The translations under genes and the position numbers were made by a program. Of a stretch of 64,000 nt of DNA, positions 30,957 through 39,215 are shown in pieces; position 1 is the stretch's first letter, and every line of letters starts with the position of its first letter. The notes beneath the pieces were generated by a model. It searched no databases. It was given only the letters and a program-made list of their open reading frames with translations, and was not told where the DNA came from. Origin of the DNA: Chryseobacterium sp. T16E-39. Lineage in GTDB: Bacteria; Bacteroidota; Bacteroidia; Flavobacteriales; Weeksellaceae. Where the stretch lies: positions 4,588,001 to 4,652,000 of the forward strand of contig NZ_CP022282.1 in NCBI RefSeq assembly GCF_002216065.1. The letters run 5' to 3'.

Positions 30957-33560
30957 TTAAATATTTAAAGCTTTTTGATAAGCATTTTCTAACCCAGCTA
31001 GATTTTTTCCACCCGCGGTCGCAAAACCAGGGTTTCCACCTCCACCACCTTGGATCTCTTTAGCGAGCTCTTTTATAATTGCCCCAGCCTGATAGCTTGC
31101 AGCAAGGTCATCAGACACTCCTACAGTGATCATTGGTTTATCATCAGCATTGGATAGAATGATCGTTACTGAGGTTGGAATCTCTTTTTTTAACTGGAAA
31201 ACAATATCCTTTACAGAACCGGCATCCAATGAAGTTTTCTTAACGAGTAATTGTTTATCTCCTTTCTGTTCATAAGCATTTTTCCAATCACCGATTTCTC
31301 CTTTGGCTTTTTCTTTCTTGAAAGCTTCCACTTCAGATTTTAGAGAAGTATTTTCTTCGATTAACTTTTCGATAGACCGTACAACATCTTTAGATTTTAG
31401 CAATTGAGAAAGTTCTGTTATCTGCTTTTCCAGATTTTTAAAATATTCAGCAGATTGATCTCCGGAAATAGCTTCGATTCTTCTGATTCCCGCAGCCGCA
31501 GAGTTTTCAGAAGTGATTTTAAAGTGACCGATTTCGCTGGTGTTCTTAACATGCGTTCCTCCACATAATTCTTTTGAACTTCCAAACTGGATCATTCTCA
31601 CACTATCCCCATATTTTTCACCAAACAAAGCCATTGCCCCTTTGTCGATAGCCTCCTGAATAGGAATATTTCTGAATTCCTGTAAAGCAATGCTTTCTTT
31701 GATCTTTTGATTGACCTTTTCTTCTATTAAAGCCAGTTCCTCTTCGGTCATTTTATTGAAATGAGAGAAGTCGAAACGCAAATAGTCAGGTCCCACATAA
31801 GATCCTTTCTGTTCAACATGAGTTCCAAGAACATCTCTTAAAGCTTCATGCAAAAGGTGAGTGACAGAGTGGTTGGCCTGAGAGTTTTTTCTATCTGTAG
31901 CATTTACTTTAGCATAAAAAACAGCTCCTGCATCTTTCGGAAGACCATTGATCAGTGAAATGATCAATCCGTTTTCCTTTTTAGTTTCCAATACTTCAAA
32001 GCTTTCAGTAGCATTTTCTAAAATACCTTTATCACCAATTTGTCCACCTCCCTCAGGATAGAAAGGAGAGTTGCTTAAAACTACCTGATAAAATTCTCCG
32101 TCTTTATTTTCAACCTTTCTGTATCTTGTGATATACGTTTCAGATTCAAGTTGATCATATCCAACAAAAGTTTCCGGTTTTTCTTCCAAAACTACCCAGT
32201 CATAAACTTTTGAAGCAGAATCTTTTTTAGAACGCTGCTTTTGTTTTTCCATTTCAGCTTTAAATCCTTCCTCATCGATGGTCAATCCTTTTTCTTCTGC
32301 AATGATTCTTGTTAAATCATCTGGAAAACCATACGTATCATATAACTCGAAAACTTCTACAGAAGGTAATACTTTTAAATTATCAGTGATGGTTTGTTGA
32401 ATCAGTCTTTCAACTCTTACCAAACCACTTTCAATTGTTTTCAGGAATGATTCTTCCTCACTTTTAATAACCTCTGTCACAAGATTTCCTTGCTTTTCCA
32501 ATTCAGGGAAATAAGGTCCCATCTGATCTTTAAGCACTGATACCAGTTCGAAAAGGAAAGGTTCTTTCATTTCTAAAAATCGATAAGAATAAGAGATTGC
32601 TCTTCTTAAAATTCTTCTGATCACATATCCGGCACCTCCATTGGATGGTAATTGCCCATCTGCAATTGCAAAAGAAACAGCTCTGATATGATCTACTACC
32701 ACACGGATAGCAATATCTTTTTCGTCTTCTAAAATTCCGGTATATTTTTTACCTGAAAGTGCTTCAACTTTAGCAATAAGCGGCGTGAAAACATCGGTAT
32801 CATAGTTGGATGATTTTCCCTGTAAAGCCATACAAAGACGCTCAAATCCCATTCCGGTATCAACATGTTGTTGTGGAAGTTTTTCCAAGCTTTTGTCAGC
32901 CTTTCTGTTGAATTCCATGAAAACCAGATTCCAGACCTCCACCACCTGCGGGTGATCGTTGTTTACCAATTCCAGTCCGGAAACTTTTGCTTTTTCTTCA
33001 GGAGTTCTAAGGTCGATATGGATTTCAGAACATGGTCCGCAAGGCCCACTTTCACCCATTTCCCAGAAATTATCTTTTTTGTTTCCATTGATAATTCTGT
33101 CTTCAGAAATATGAGATTTCCAGAAATCATAAGCATCCTGATCTCTTTCCAGGTTTTCGGAAGCATCTCCCTCAAAAATGGTTACGTATAAATTTTCTTT
33201 CGGAATTCCATAAACTCCGGTTAGCAATTCCCAGGCAAAAGCAATAGCCTCTTTTTTAAAATAATCACCAAAAGACCAGTTTCCTAACATTTCGAACATC
33301 GTGTGGTGGTAGGTATCTCTACCTACATCATCCAAATCATTATGCTTCCCGGATACTCTCAAACATTTTTGAGTATCGGCAATTCTAGGGGCAGTAGGTG
33401 TTTTATACCCTAAGAAAAAATCTTTAAACTGCGTCATTCCTGAATTGGAAAACATTAAGGTAGGATCATCTTTCAACACGATAGGTGCTGAAGGAACGAT
33501 AAGGTGGTCATTACTTTTAAAATAATCTAAAAATTTTTGACGTATCTCTTGTGATGTCAT
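30957..33560 (-). CDS. alaS: Alanine--tRNA ligase
   Basis: 867 residues, full length. Catalytic class II domain (ENLYVTIFEGDASENLERDQ, GESGPCGPCSEIH), tRNA-recognition domain, then an editing domain with zinc ligands H564 and H568 (NHSVTHLLHE) and C666 and H670 (LCGGTHVKN) all intact. The C-terminal GGGGGNPGFATAGG marks the DHHA1 oligomerisation domain. It charges tRNA-Ala and clears mischarged Ser/Gly. It has its own promoter box (33596-33603) and terminator. Confidence 0.98.
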   Translation of the reverse strand: MTSQEIRQKFLDYFKSNDHLIVPSAPIVLKDDPTLMFSNSGMTQFKDFFLGYKTPTAPRIADTQKCLRVSGKHNDLDDVGRDTYHHTMFEMLGNWSFGDYFKKEAIAFAWELLTGVYGIPKENLYVTIFEGDASENLERDQDAYDFWKSHISEDRIINGNKKDNFWEMGESGPCGPCSEIHIDLRTPEEKAKVSGLELVNNDHPQVVEVWNLVFMEFNRKADKSLEKLPQQHVDTGMGFERLCMALQGKSSNYDTDVFTPLIAKVEALSGKKYTGILEDEKDIAIRVVVDHIRAVSFAIADGQLPSNGGAGYVIRRILRRAISYSYRFLEMKEPFLFELVSVLKDQMGPYFPELEKQGNLVTEVIKSEEESFLKTIESGLVRVERLIQQTITDNLKVLPSVEVFELYDTYGFPDDLTRIIAEEKGLTIDEEGFKAEMEKQKQRSKKDSASKVYDWVVLEEKPETFVGYDQLESETYITRYRKVENKDGEFYQVVLSNSPFYPEGGGQIGDKGILENATESFEVLETKKENGLIISLINGLPKDAGAVFYAKVNATDRKNSQANHSVTHLLHEALRDVLGTHVEQKGSYVGPDYLRFDFSHFNKMTEEELALIEEKVNQKIKESIALQEFRNIPIQEAIDKGAMALFGEKYGDSVRMIQFGSSKELCGGTHVKNTSEIGHFKITSENSAAAGIRRIEAISGDQSAEYFKNLEKQITELSQLLKSKDVVRSIEKLIEENTSLKSEVEAFKKEKAKGEIGDWKNAYEQKGDKQLLVKKTSLDAGSVKDIVFQLKKEIPTSVTIILSNADDKPMITVGVSDDLAASYQAGAIIKELAKEIQGGGGGNPGFATAGGKNLAGLENAYQKALNI

Positions 33561-33595
33561 AAGTATGTATATTGCTTTGCTTTTAAGATAAGATG

Positions 33596-33603
33596 CAAAT
33601 TTA
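33596..33603 (-). promoter_or_regulatory. alaS -7 box
   Basis: Minus-strand TAAATTTG, matching TAnnTTTG, 36 bases upstream of the alaS ATG. Confidence 0.4.
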
Positions 33604-33676
33604 ATGTTTTTAGGTGATTCAGTTTTAATTTATTAATACTTTTGAAAAGATTTGTATCAATAGTCTGAAACAATTT

Positions 33677-33763
33677 GAGGAGCTATTTCCCGCTTTCCGC
33701 ACTCGCTATTTTTCTTTTGCAAAGAAAAATGAGCTCAAACAAATGCTGCAATCGGGGCTAGAC
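33677..33763 (+). repeat. Flavobacterial intergenic element with hairpin
   Basis: GAGGAGCTATTTCCCGC start, GCAATCGGGGCTAGAC end (33748-33763). The middle holds ATTTTTCTTT-tgc-AAAGAAAAAT (33708-33730), a perfect 10-bp hairpin. I recognise the end motifs from intergenic repeats common in Flavobacterium and relatives; the assignment is from memory. No gene lies in the 352-base gap. Confidence 0.55.
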
Positions 33764-33853
33764 GAAAAATATAATTGAAAACACCCCTCTCAAAAATTCT
33801 TTTAAAATTTTCTCCACCTCTAAAGAAAAGGAATTTTCATGCTGTATATTTTC

Positions 33854-33884
33854 TTGTACTTTTCCATTTAACTTACTATCTTCG
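33854..33884 (+). promoter_or_regulatory. Promoter of the ECF sigma gene
   Basis: TTG (33854-33856), 20 bases, then TATCTTCG (33877-33884), one mismatch from TAnnTTTG. The start would be near 33891, about 22 bases before the ATG. Confidence 0.45.
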
Positions 33885-33912
33885 TGAGTATCTGAAAAGA
33901 TAAAAGTTGACT

Positions 33913-34467
33913 ATGAAGAAAAATGAAGTCCTGAAGAGCTGGGTTGAAAAGTATTCTGAATCTCTTCTGAAAAGAGCAATGTATCTTCTTTCAGACAAAG
34001 ATGATGCAAAAGATGTTGTTCAGGAAGTTTTTCTCTCAGCACTTTCATCATACGAGTCTTTTGAAGGGAAAAGCCAGCCGTTGACGTGGCTTACCACCAT
34101 TCTTAATCGGAAAGTTGCCGATTTTTATCGTGGAAAGTATAAGTCAGAGCCACAGATCAGGCTCGATCATTTTTTTGATGAAACAGGTTCATGGAAAAAT
34201 AATAATGTGTTGAACGACTGGAATATTTCAGATAAAGAACCTGAACTTCTGGATGATGTCAATTTTAATAAAACTCTTGAAGAATGCATTGAGGAATTGC
34301 CCTCCAGATGGAAGATTCCACTGAAAATGTATTATATTCAGGAAAAAAAAGCTCCCGAAGTAAGTCAGGAATTGGATATTTCTACGACTAACCTGTGGAA
34401 GATTTTACAAAGAAGTAGAATGCAGCTGCGAGAGTGTCTGGATTTTAATTGGTTTGCAAAATCATAA
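33913..34467 (+). CDS. ECF RNA polymerase sigma factor
   Basis: 184 residues from ATG 33913. Sigma-2 region: DDAKDVVQEVFLSAL and SQPLTWLTTILNRKVADFYR. Sigma-4 region: LPSRWKIPLKMYYIQEKKAPEVSQELDISTTNLWKILQRSRMQLRECLD, a helix-turn-helix. No sigma-3 or extra sensor domain. The next gene, starting 11 bases later, is a small HxxxCxxC protein typical of a cognate anti-sigma, and two oxidant-defence genes follow, suggesting they form the regulon. Confidence 0.92.
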   Translation: MKKNEVLKSWVEKYSESLLKRAMYLLSDKDDAKDVVQEVFLSALSSYESFEGKSQPLTWLTTILNRKVADFYRGKYKSEPQIRLDHFFDETGSWKNNNVLNDWNISDKEPELLDDVNFNKTLEECIEELPSRWKIPLKMYYIQEKKAPEVSQELDISTTNLWKILQRSRMQLRECLDFNWFAKS

Positions 34468-34478
34468 ACTATTTAAAA

Positions 34479-34751
34479 ATGCTTAGGAAAATTATACACT
34501 TATTGTTTCTTCCCTGTAGTACAGCTACATTACTTATGGAAAAGAAAAATGCAGGATCCATTTCTCCAAAAGAGGATCGGAAACTTTCTATGCATTTAAG
34601 AATTTGCAAATGGTGCCGGGCTTATCAAAAAAAACTGGAGCTTCTTGATGATATCATGAAAAGAACTTTTACCCCAAAAGAAAATGATAAAATTAATGAT
34701 GCTGATATTCAAGAGTTTAAAGAGGGTTTAATTAAGAAAATAGATTTTTAA
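34479..34751 (+). CDS. Small zinc-finger anti-sigma candidate
   Basis: 90 residues from ATG 34479; an upstream start at 34449 would overlap the sigma gene. The motif MHLRICKWCRAY (HxxxCxxC) is the zinc-binding core of ZAS anti-sigma factors, and R/KxxHxxxC spacing is right. No clear membrane helix follows, so it is probably cytoplasmic like RsrA, able to release the sigma factor when the cysteines are oxidised. The role is inferred from motif and position. Confidence 0.75.
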   Translation: MLRKIIHLLFLPCSTATLLMEKKNAGSISPKEDRKLSMHLRICKWCRAYQKKLELLDDIMKRTFTPKENDKINDADIQEFKEGLIKKIDF

Positions 34752-34788
34752 TAAAAATTCTGTCAGGATTTTGAAACTGTTCCGACTA

Positions 34789-34796
34789 TACTTTTG
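34789..34796 (+). promoter_or_regulatory. -7 box before the RclC-like gene
   Basis: TACTTTTG matches TAnnTTTG exactly, 36 bases before the ATG at 34832. A TTTTG lies only 15 bases upstream of it, so spacing is short and an additional ECF-type promoter (TGAAAC at 34772-34777) cannot be excluded. Confidence 0.4.
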
Positions 34797-34831
34797 AAAA
34801 TAATAAAGTAGTCATTCAAAATCTTAAAAAA

Positions 34832-35281
34832 ATGAACGGAACATCTAAACAACTAGCCAAAGAATACCCGACGTATAAGCTTGGTTATTATATTTCTCTT
34901 TATGGAGCAGCGCTTATTTTACTGTGGATTGGAATTTTCAAATTTACCCCGACCGAAGCGCAAGGAATAAAAAGCCTGGTTGAAAACCATTTTCTTACTT
35001 TTTTCGTATATAAAATAGCAAGTGTCCAAACAGTATCAAATGCTATCGGAACGATAGAAATTATCATTGCATTACTACTCATATTTAGTCCGAAATTTGT
35101 AGCTCTGAAGAAGTATGCTGGAATAGGAATGATAGTTACTTTCCTCGTTACTTTAAGCTATTTATTTACAACGCCCGGAATCTGGAAAGTGGTGGATGGA
35201 GTACCCGTAACGGATTTCTTTATTCTCAAAGACCTGATGCTTTTAGGATTTGGATTAATGATATTTCAAAAAAATAAATAA
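34832..35281 (+). CDS. DUF417 membrane protein (YkgB/RclC family)
   Basis: 149 residues with four membrane helices. [39 protein letters not shown] is the DUF417 signature (FKFTxxEAxxIxPLV), followed by [16 protein letters not shown] and a C-terminal helix [15 protein letters not shown]. coli RclC, in the reactive-chlorine resistance locus, is in this family; biochemical function is unknown. The stop shares one base with the MsrAB start (TAATG), so the two are translationally coupled. Confidence 0.88.
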   Translation: MNGTSKQLAKEYPTYKLGYYISLYGAALILLWIGIFKFTPTEAQGIKSLVENHFLTFFVYKIASVQTVSNAIGTIEIIIALLLIFSPKFVALKKYAGIGMIVTFLVTLSYLFTTPGIWKVVDGVPVTDFFILKDLMLLGFGLMIFQKNK

Positions 35282-36384
35282 TGAATAAAAAGATAAAAAT
35301 GAAAAGTATATTAATATTACTGGCAGTAGTTTTAGGTATTGCCGTATTTGCAAGAAGTTGTGGCGATTCAAAGAAATCGACAGAAATTAAAAAAGAAAAT
35401 GAGACCAATATGGACAGTAAAAATGTAAAAGAAGTTTATTTTGCAGGTGGATGTTTTTGGGGAACAGAGCACTTTTTCCAACAGATTCGCGGCGTTGTAG
35501 GAACAGAAGTTGGTTATGCCAACGGGAATAAAACAAATCCTACTTATGAAGAAGTAGTAAGTCATTCGACAGGTTTTGCAGAAACAGTAAAAGTAAAGTA
35601 TGATCCTGAACAAGTGGATTTAAAACTACTTATCGATCTATATTTCAAAACAATTGATCCAACGAGTTTGAACCAGCAGGGGAATGATAGAGGGGATCAG
35701 TATAGAACAGGAATTTATTCTACTGATAAAGATACGGAAGCTATTGTAAAAGAAGAAGTTCAAAAGTTGGCTAAAAATTACGGAAAGCCGGTTGTTGTGG
35801 AAACAATTCCATTGAAAAACTTCTACAAAGCAGAAGATTATCATCAGGATTATCTTGATAAAAATCCAGGCGGATATTGTCACATTGAACCGGGGCTTTT
35901 TGAAATGGCCAGGAATGCGAATCCTCTTCCAAAAGCTAAATATCAGAAGCAGGATAAAAAGGTTTTAAAAGAAAAACTTTCTGATGAGCAATACCGCGTA
36001 ACGCAAGAAAATGCTACAGAAAGACCTTTTCAAAATGAATATGATAAAGAGTTTCGTGAAGGGATTTATGTAGATATTACCACAGGAGAACCATTGTTTA
36101 TATCAACGGATAAATTTGAATCAGGTTGTGGATGGCCAAGTTTTTCAAAACCAATTACTAAAAAAGTCATTGAAGAAAAAATTGATAAGTCTGTTGGTAT
36201 GACCAGAGTGGAAGTTCGAAGCAAAACAGGGGATGCTCATTTAGGACATGTTTTTACAGATGGACCTAAGGATAAAGGAGGTCTACGTTACTGTATCAAC
36301 AGTGCTTCTCTTAAGTTTATACCAAAAGCTGAAATGGAGAAAAAAGGATATGCTGAATATCTTCCGTTATTGGATAAAAAATAA
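35281..36384 (+). CDS. msrAB: Membrane-anchored methionine sulfoxide reductase MsrA-MsrB fusion
   Basis: 367 residues. The N-terminal helix (about 7-26) ends at RSC27, which may be a lipoprotein or anchor site, so the enzyme acts outside the cytoplasm. The MsrA domain (51-210) has catalytic C58 in [13 protein letters not shown]. The MsrB domain (about 220-365) has SGCGWPSF and catalytic C338 in [11 protein letters not shown]. The two CxxC zinc motifs of many MsrBs are absent ([26 protein letters not shown]), as in PilB-type fusions. It repairs both sulfoxide stereoisomers of methionine. The ATG six codons downstream (35299) is an alternative start. Confidence 0.95.
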   Translation: MNKKIKMKSILILLAVVLGIAVFARSCGDSKKSTEIKKENETNMDSKNVKEVYFAGGCFWGTEHFFQQIRGVVGTEVGYANGNKTNPTYEEVVSHSTGFAETVKVKYDPEQVDLKLLIDLYFKTIDPTSLNQQGNDRGDQYRTGIYSTDKDTEAIVKEEVQKLAKNYGKPVVVETIPLKNFYKAEDYHQDYLDKNPGGYCHIEPGLFEMARNANPLPKAKYQKQDKKVLKEKLSDEQYRVTQENATERPFQNEYDKEFREGIYVDITTGEPLFISTDKFESGCGWPSFSKPITKKVIEEKIDKSVGMTRVEVRSKTGDAHLGHVFTDGPKDKGGLRYCINSASLKFIPKAEMEKKGYAEYLPLLDKK

Positions 36385-36390
36385 ATTGTA

Positions 36391-36419
36391 AAGGTTGCCG
36401 AAAGGCAACCTTTTTTTAT
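36391..36419 (+). terminator. Terminator of the sigma-msrAB unit
   Basis: AAGGTTGCC (36391-36399) pairs with GGCAACCTT (36404-36412) around a GAAA loop, followed by seven Ts. Confidence 0.85.
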
Positions 36420-36478
36420 TGTATCAATTAATTGTGATAAACACTTTTTTAAAACATAGCGTGAGTTGATAGAGTGTA

Positions 36479-36546
36479 CTTGTCATTCCATAGGGATCTC
36501 ACCACACAAATCAAAATAGCTGATCTAGATTCCTGTGGAATGACAA
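36479..36546. repeat. 68-base element with perfect 12-bp inverted ends
   Basis: CTTGTCATTCCA (36479-36490) and TGGAATGACAAG (36535-36546) are exact inverted copies; a few more bases inside pair weakly (AGGGATCT/AGATTCCT). There is no T tract. It resembles a small mobile hairpin (REP/MITE-like). Confidence 0.65.
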
Positions 36547-36567
36547 GGTCTGGTTGATTACTATCGC

Positions 36568-37221
36568 TCAATGTATGTACTTAAAGGGATTCTTGTTAAT
36601 TTGAAAATTTTCATTAATACTCAACATTGAAATATTCAGAAATAGTAAGAATCCGAAAATTACATAATATGCCTGTTGAGGGACTTGTTTGAGCTCGTAT
36701 TCAAATTTTTGATACCCTGTATAATAATTTTCTGCTTTATAATTATGATTAACATCTCCAACTGTACCGCCACAAATAGGGTGAATTCTTTCATTAGGGT
36801 CTTTATAAAAATGAATGGCAAAAAAATGATCCGTATTGCCAACGTCCAATCCATAGGCCTCTTGTTTTGCCAAACTCATGGCATCTATTAATGTGGTAAA
36901 ATCCTGTAAAGTGTTTTTATCTCCAATTATAAACTCTATACCTGTTTCTCTTTCATTCCTTTTCTGAAGCTTTTTAAGCTCCGAAATATAATACTGCTGA
37001 TTTTGTACCGCAGTATTTGGTTGTACAATGATTTTTTTAAACTTCCAAGTTCTGAAAGATTCAAACGTATTATCTATGCTGTCATTATATCTATGTTTGG
37101 AGGGAAGTCCGAATTCTAAAAAAGTATATGGAAGATGGGCTCTCTGACCGGCATAATACCAGAATAAGAATGGAATAAGTACAGCACTTATTAATCCCGG
37201 AACATAATATATTCTTTTCAT
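36568..37221 (-). CDS. TPM-like membrane protein, unknown
   Basis: 217 residues from ATG 37221; longer starts would run back through the ABC operon terminator (37271-37291). N-terminal helix (about 4-22) and a C-terminal helix (about 181-201, YYVIFGFLLFLNISMLSI). Between them is a domain of about 150 residues with a beta-alpha pattern (IIVQPNTAVQNQQYYISELKKLQKRNERETGIEFIIG, TDHFFAIHFYKD). No family is recognised. Tail-anchored and N-anchored topology suggests most of the protein is in the periplasm. Confidence 0.6.
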   Translation of the reverse strand: MKRIYYVPGLISAVLIPFLFWYYAGQRAHLPYTFLEFGLPSKHRYNDSIDNTFESFRTWKFKKIIVQPNTAVQNQQYYISELKKLQKRNERETGIEFIIGDKNTLQDFTTLIDAMSLAKQEAYGLDVGNTDHFFAIHFYKDPNERIHPICGGTVGDVNHNYKAENYYTGYQKFEYELKQVPQQAYYVIFGFLLFLNISMLSINENFQINKNPFKYIH

Positions 37222-37264
37222 CCTTAGCATTTTGATAAAATTAGAAAAAATTAGAGCACATAAA

Positions 37265-37291
37265 CAAAAAAGTGATTCAAAATGAACCACT
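37265..37291 (-). terminator. ABC transporter operon terminator
   Basis: On the minus strand AGTGGTTCA (37291-37283) pairs with TGAATCACT (37279-37271; one G-U), followed by six Ts. Confidence 0.65.
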
Positions 37292-37348
37292 TTCTAATAT
37301 TTTAATTTTTCAATCTTTTAATCTTTTAACCTTTAAATTAAGAAAAAA

Positions 37349-38194
37349 CTACCAATCCCTCTTTCTCAAGATCCAGTAAGATCCAAAAATAAAAAGTCCA
37401 CTCCAAACGATACAAGCAATTAAGCTTTCAGTAGGATAGGTGAACTCATATTTCATTCCTATCATTTTTGCCATATTTAATCTCATGATGGGATTAGGTA
37501 TAAGGTTAGACATGCTGTCTAATGGTAAAAGGTGTGTAAAGAAAAAATCTTCTTTGAGGATTTTCATTCTTTCCAGTTCCTGTGTACCGCGAACCTTTAA
37601 AAATACTTCGACAGCTGTTAAGATTCCTTCACCAATCCAATACACAAAGAAACCAAGAAATACAAACATCGATTTCCTTAAAAGTACAGAAAGAAACATC
37701 AGGAAGCAGAAAAAGGCAAATAGCTTCACAAAATAGTTTCCAATAAAGAACATTTCTTTAAAAACCATTGCTGAGTCGGTTATTTTAGAATATTTATAAC
37801 CTAAGAGAAGTGTAATAATAAAGACAATAACCGTTGAAACAACCGTGAAAATAGTGATCATCAGTAGCTTTGATCCTATAAATTCTTTTCTGCTCAACCC
37901 GTCAATGGTGTTTTGCTTAAACATTCTGTTGCTGAATTCCTGGGAGATCGAAAAAACAATGATCAGCCCTAGAAAGATCTTTAATAATGCTACGATCCAG
38001 GTAGTGAAATTCCAGATTTCAGGAAAATTATAGATTCCCTGCTCTTTTAAATTAATAGTGGCTCCAAAAATGTCAAGATCCACGAGTCCGATAAAAAGAA
38101 GGGCTACCAAAATTGCAAAGTATAATATCGTAAAAACTCTGAACGGTTTGTAGTTCAGGTTTTTGTAGTATTCAAGTTTTAATAATTTAAGCAT
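37349..38194 (-). CDS. ABC-2 type transporter permease
   Basis: 281 residues with six predicted membrane helices (about 18-38, 66-88, 110-132, 152-174, 180-200, 253-275) and a soluble loop after the first. SQEFSNRMFKQNTIDGLSRKEF is the ABC-2 signature joining helices 2 and 3. It forms the membrane half of the pair encoded with the ATPase, whose gene overlaps it by eight bases. The substrate is unknown. Confidence 0.85.
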   Translation of the reverse strand: MLKLLKLEYYKNLNYKPFRVFTILYFAILVALLFIGLVDLDIFGATINLKEQGIYNFPEIWNFTTWIVALLKIFLGLIIVFSISQEFSNRMFKQNTIDGLSRKEFIGSKLLMITIFTVVSTVIVFIITLLLGYKYSKITDSAMVFKEMFFIGNYFVKLFAFFCFLMFLSVLLRKSMFVFLGFFVYWIGEGILTAVEVFLKVRGTQELERMKILKEDFFFTHLLPLDSMSNLIPNPIMRLNMAKMIGMKYEFTYPTESLIACIVWSGLFIFGSYWILRKRDW

Positions 38195-39098
38195 GGGTAT
38201 TCGTGTTTTTTACAAGTTCAAGGAATTGAGTTTCAAGAGACAGTTTTTTCTTGGACAAATGAGACAGGAAAATACCTTTTTCTGCCAATTTCTGATTTAA
38301 GGCTGAAGCGGAAATAGAAGCGTCTTCACGAATCTGAGCTTTAATAATATCATTTTCCATATTCACAGAACTGAACCATTGGAGCTCTTCAAGGGCATGT
38401 AAAAGTGCGGTATTGTTGTCTGCTTTCAATTCGAAAAAGCCTTTATTATTGGTGATTTCATCCACCCGGCCGCTGTAAATTGAATTTCCTTCCTTTAAAA
38501 CAATAACATGACTGCATATTTTTTCGATCTCATCCAAAAGGTGACTTGCGATAATAATGGTAATGCCTTTTTTCGCAATATTAGATATGATTTCTCGAAT
38601 CTGAATAATACCTTCTGGATCAAGCCCGTTGGTGGGTTCATCCAGGATCATTACTTCAGGATTATTCAACATCGCTGAAGCAATTGCCAAACGCTGTTTC
38701 ATTCCCAGTGAGAACGTTTTAAAAGTATCTTTTTTTCTTTCGATAAGATTAACCGTTGTAAGGACTTCGTCAATCCTTTCATAAGGTGCACCTTTAATTT
38801 CAGCTACGATCTTTAAATTGGTTTCAGCGCTTAGGTAAGGGTAAAAATTAGGTTGCTCAATAATCGCTCCGATCTTTTTTAGGGTATCGGGATCTGTCCC
38901 TTTTTTTCCAAACCAATACCAGTCGCCACTGGTGGGATTTATTGTTGAAAGAAGCATTCCAAATGTAGTGGATTTTCCACTTCCATTGGGTCCCAGCAGA
39001 CCATAAACATTACCTCTTTCCACATCGAAGGAGATATTGTTCACAACAACTCTTTTGAATTTTTTAGTTAAATTCTTTACTGACAAAACTTTTTCCAT
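38187..39098 (-). CDS. ABC transporter ATP-binding protein
   Basis: 303 residues. Walker A LLGPNGSGKSTT, signature FSLGMKQRLAIASA (LSxGQ equivalent), Walker B VMILDEPTNGLDPEG and a late H-loop ASHLLDEIEK. The C-terminal about 85 residues are the DUF4162-like tail common to ABC-2 exporters. It energises the permease encoded immediately downstream, with which it overlaps by eight bases. Confidence 0.95.
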   Translation of the reverse strand: MEKVLSVKNLTKKFKRVVVNNISFDVERGNVYGLLGPNGSGKSTTFGMLLSTINPTSGDWYWFGKKGTDPDTLKKIGAIIEQPNFYPYLSAETNLKIVAEIKGAPYERIDEVLTTVNLIERKKDTFKTFSLGMKQRLAIASAMLNNPEVMILDEPTNGLDPEGIIQIREIISNIAKKGITIIIASHLLDEIEKICSHVIVLKEGNSIYSGRVDEITNNKGFFELKADNNTALLHALEELQWFSSVNMENDIIKAQIREDASISASALNQKLAEKGIFLSHLSKKKLSLETQFLELVKNTNTHA

Positions 39099-39215
39099 GT
39101 AATTTGTTTTACATAGTAGTAGTCTTTGTTTTTAAGAGAATGTTACAATATTTAATCATTTTGTCTGATCTTTTTTAAGATTAAAATATTAAATTTGATC
39201 GTATAATTCGTGAAT

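Noticed and set aside
35281..36384. MsrB zinc motif loss as part of the zinc-loss pattern
   Set aside because: PilB-type MsrA-MsrB fusions normally lack these cysteines, so it is not unusual.
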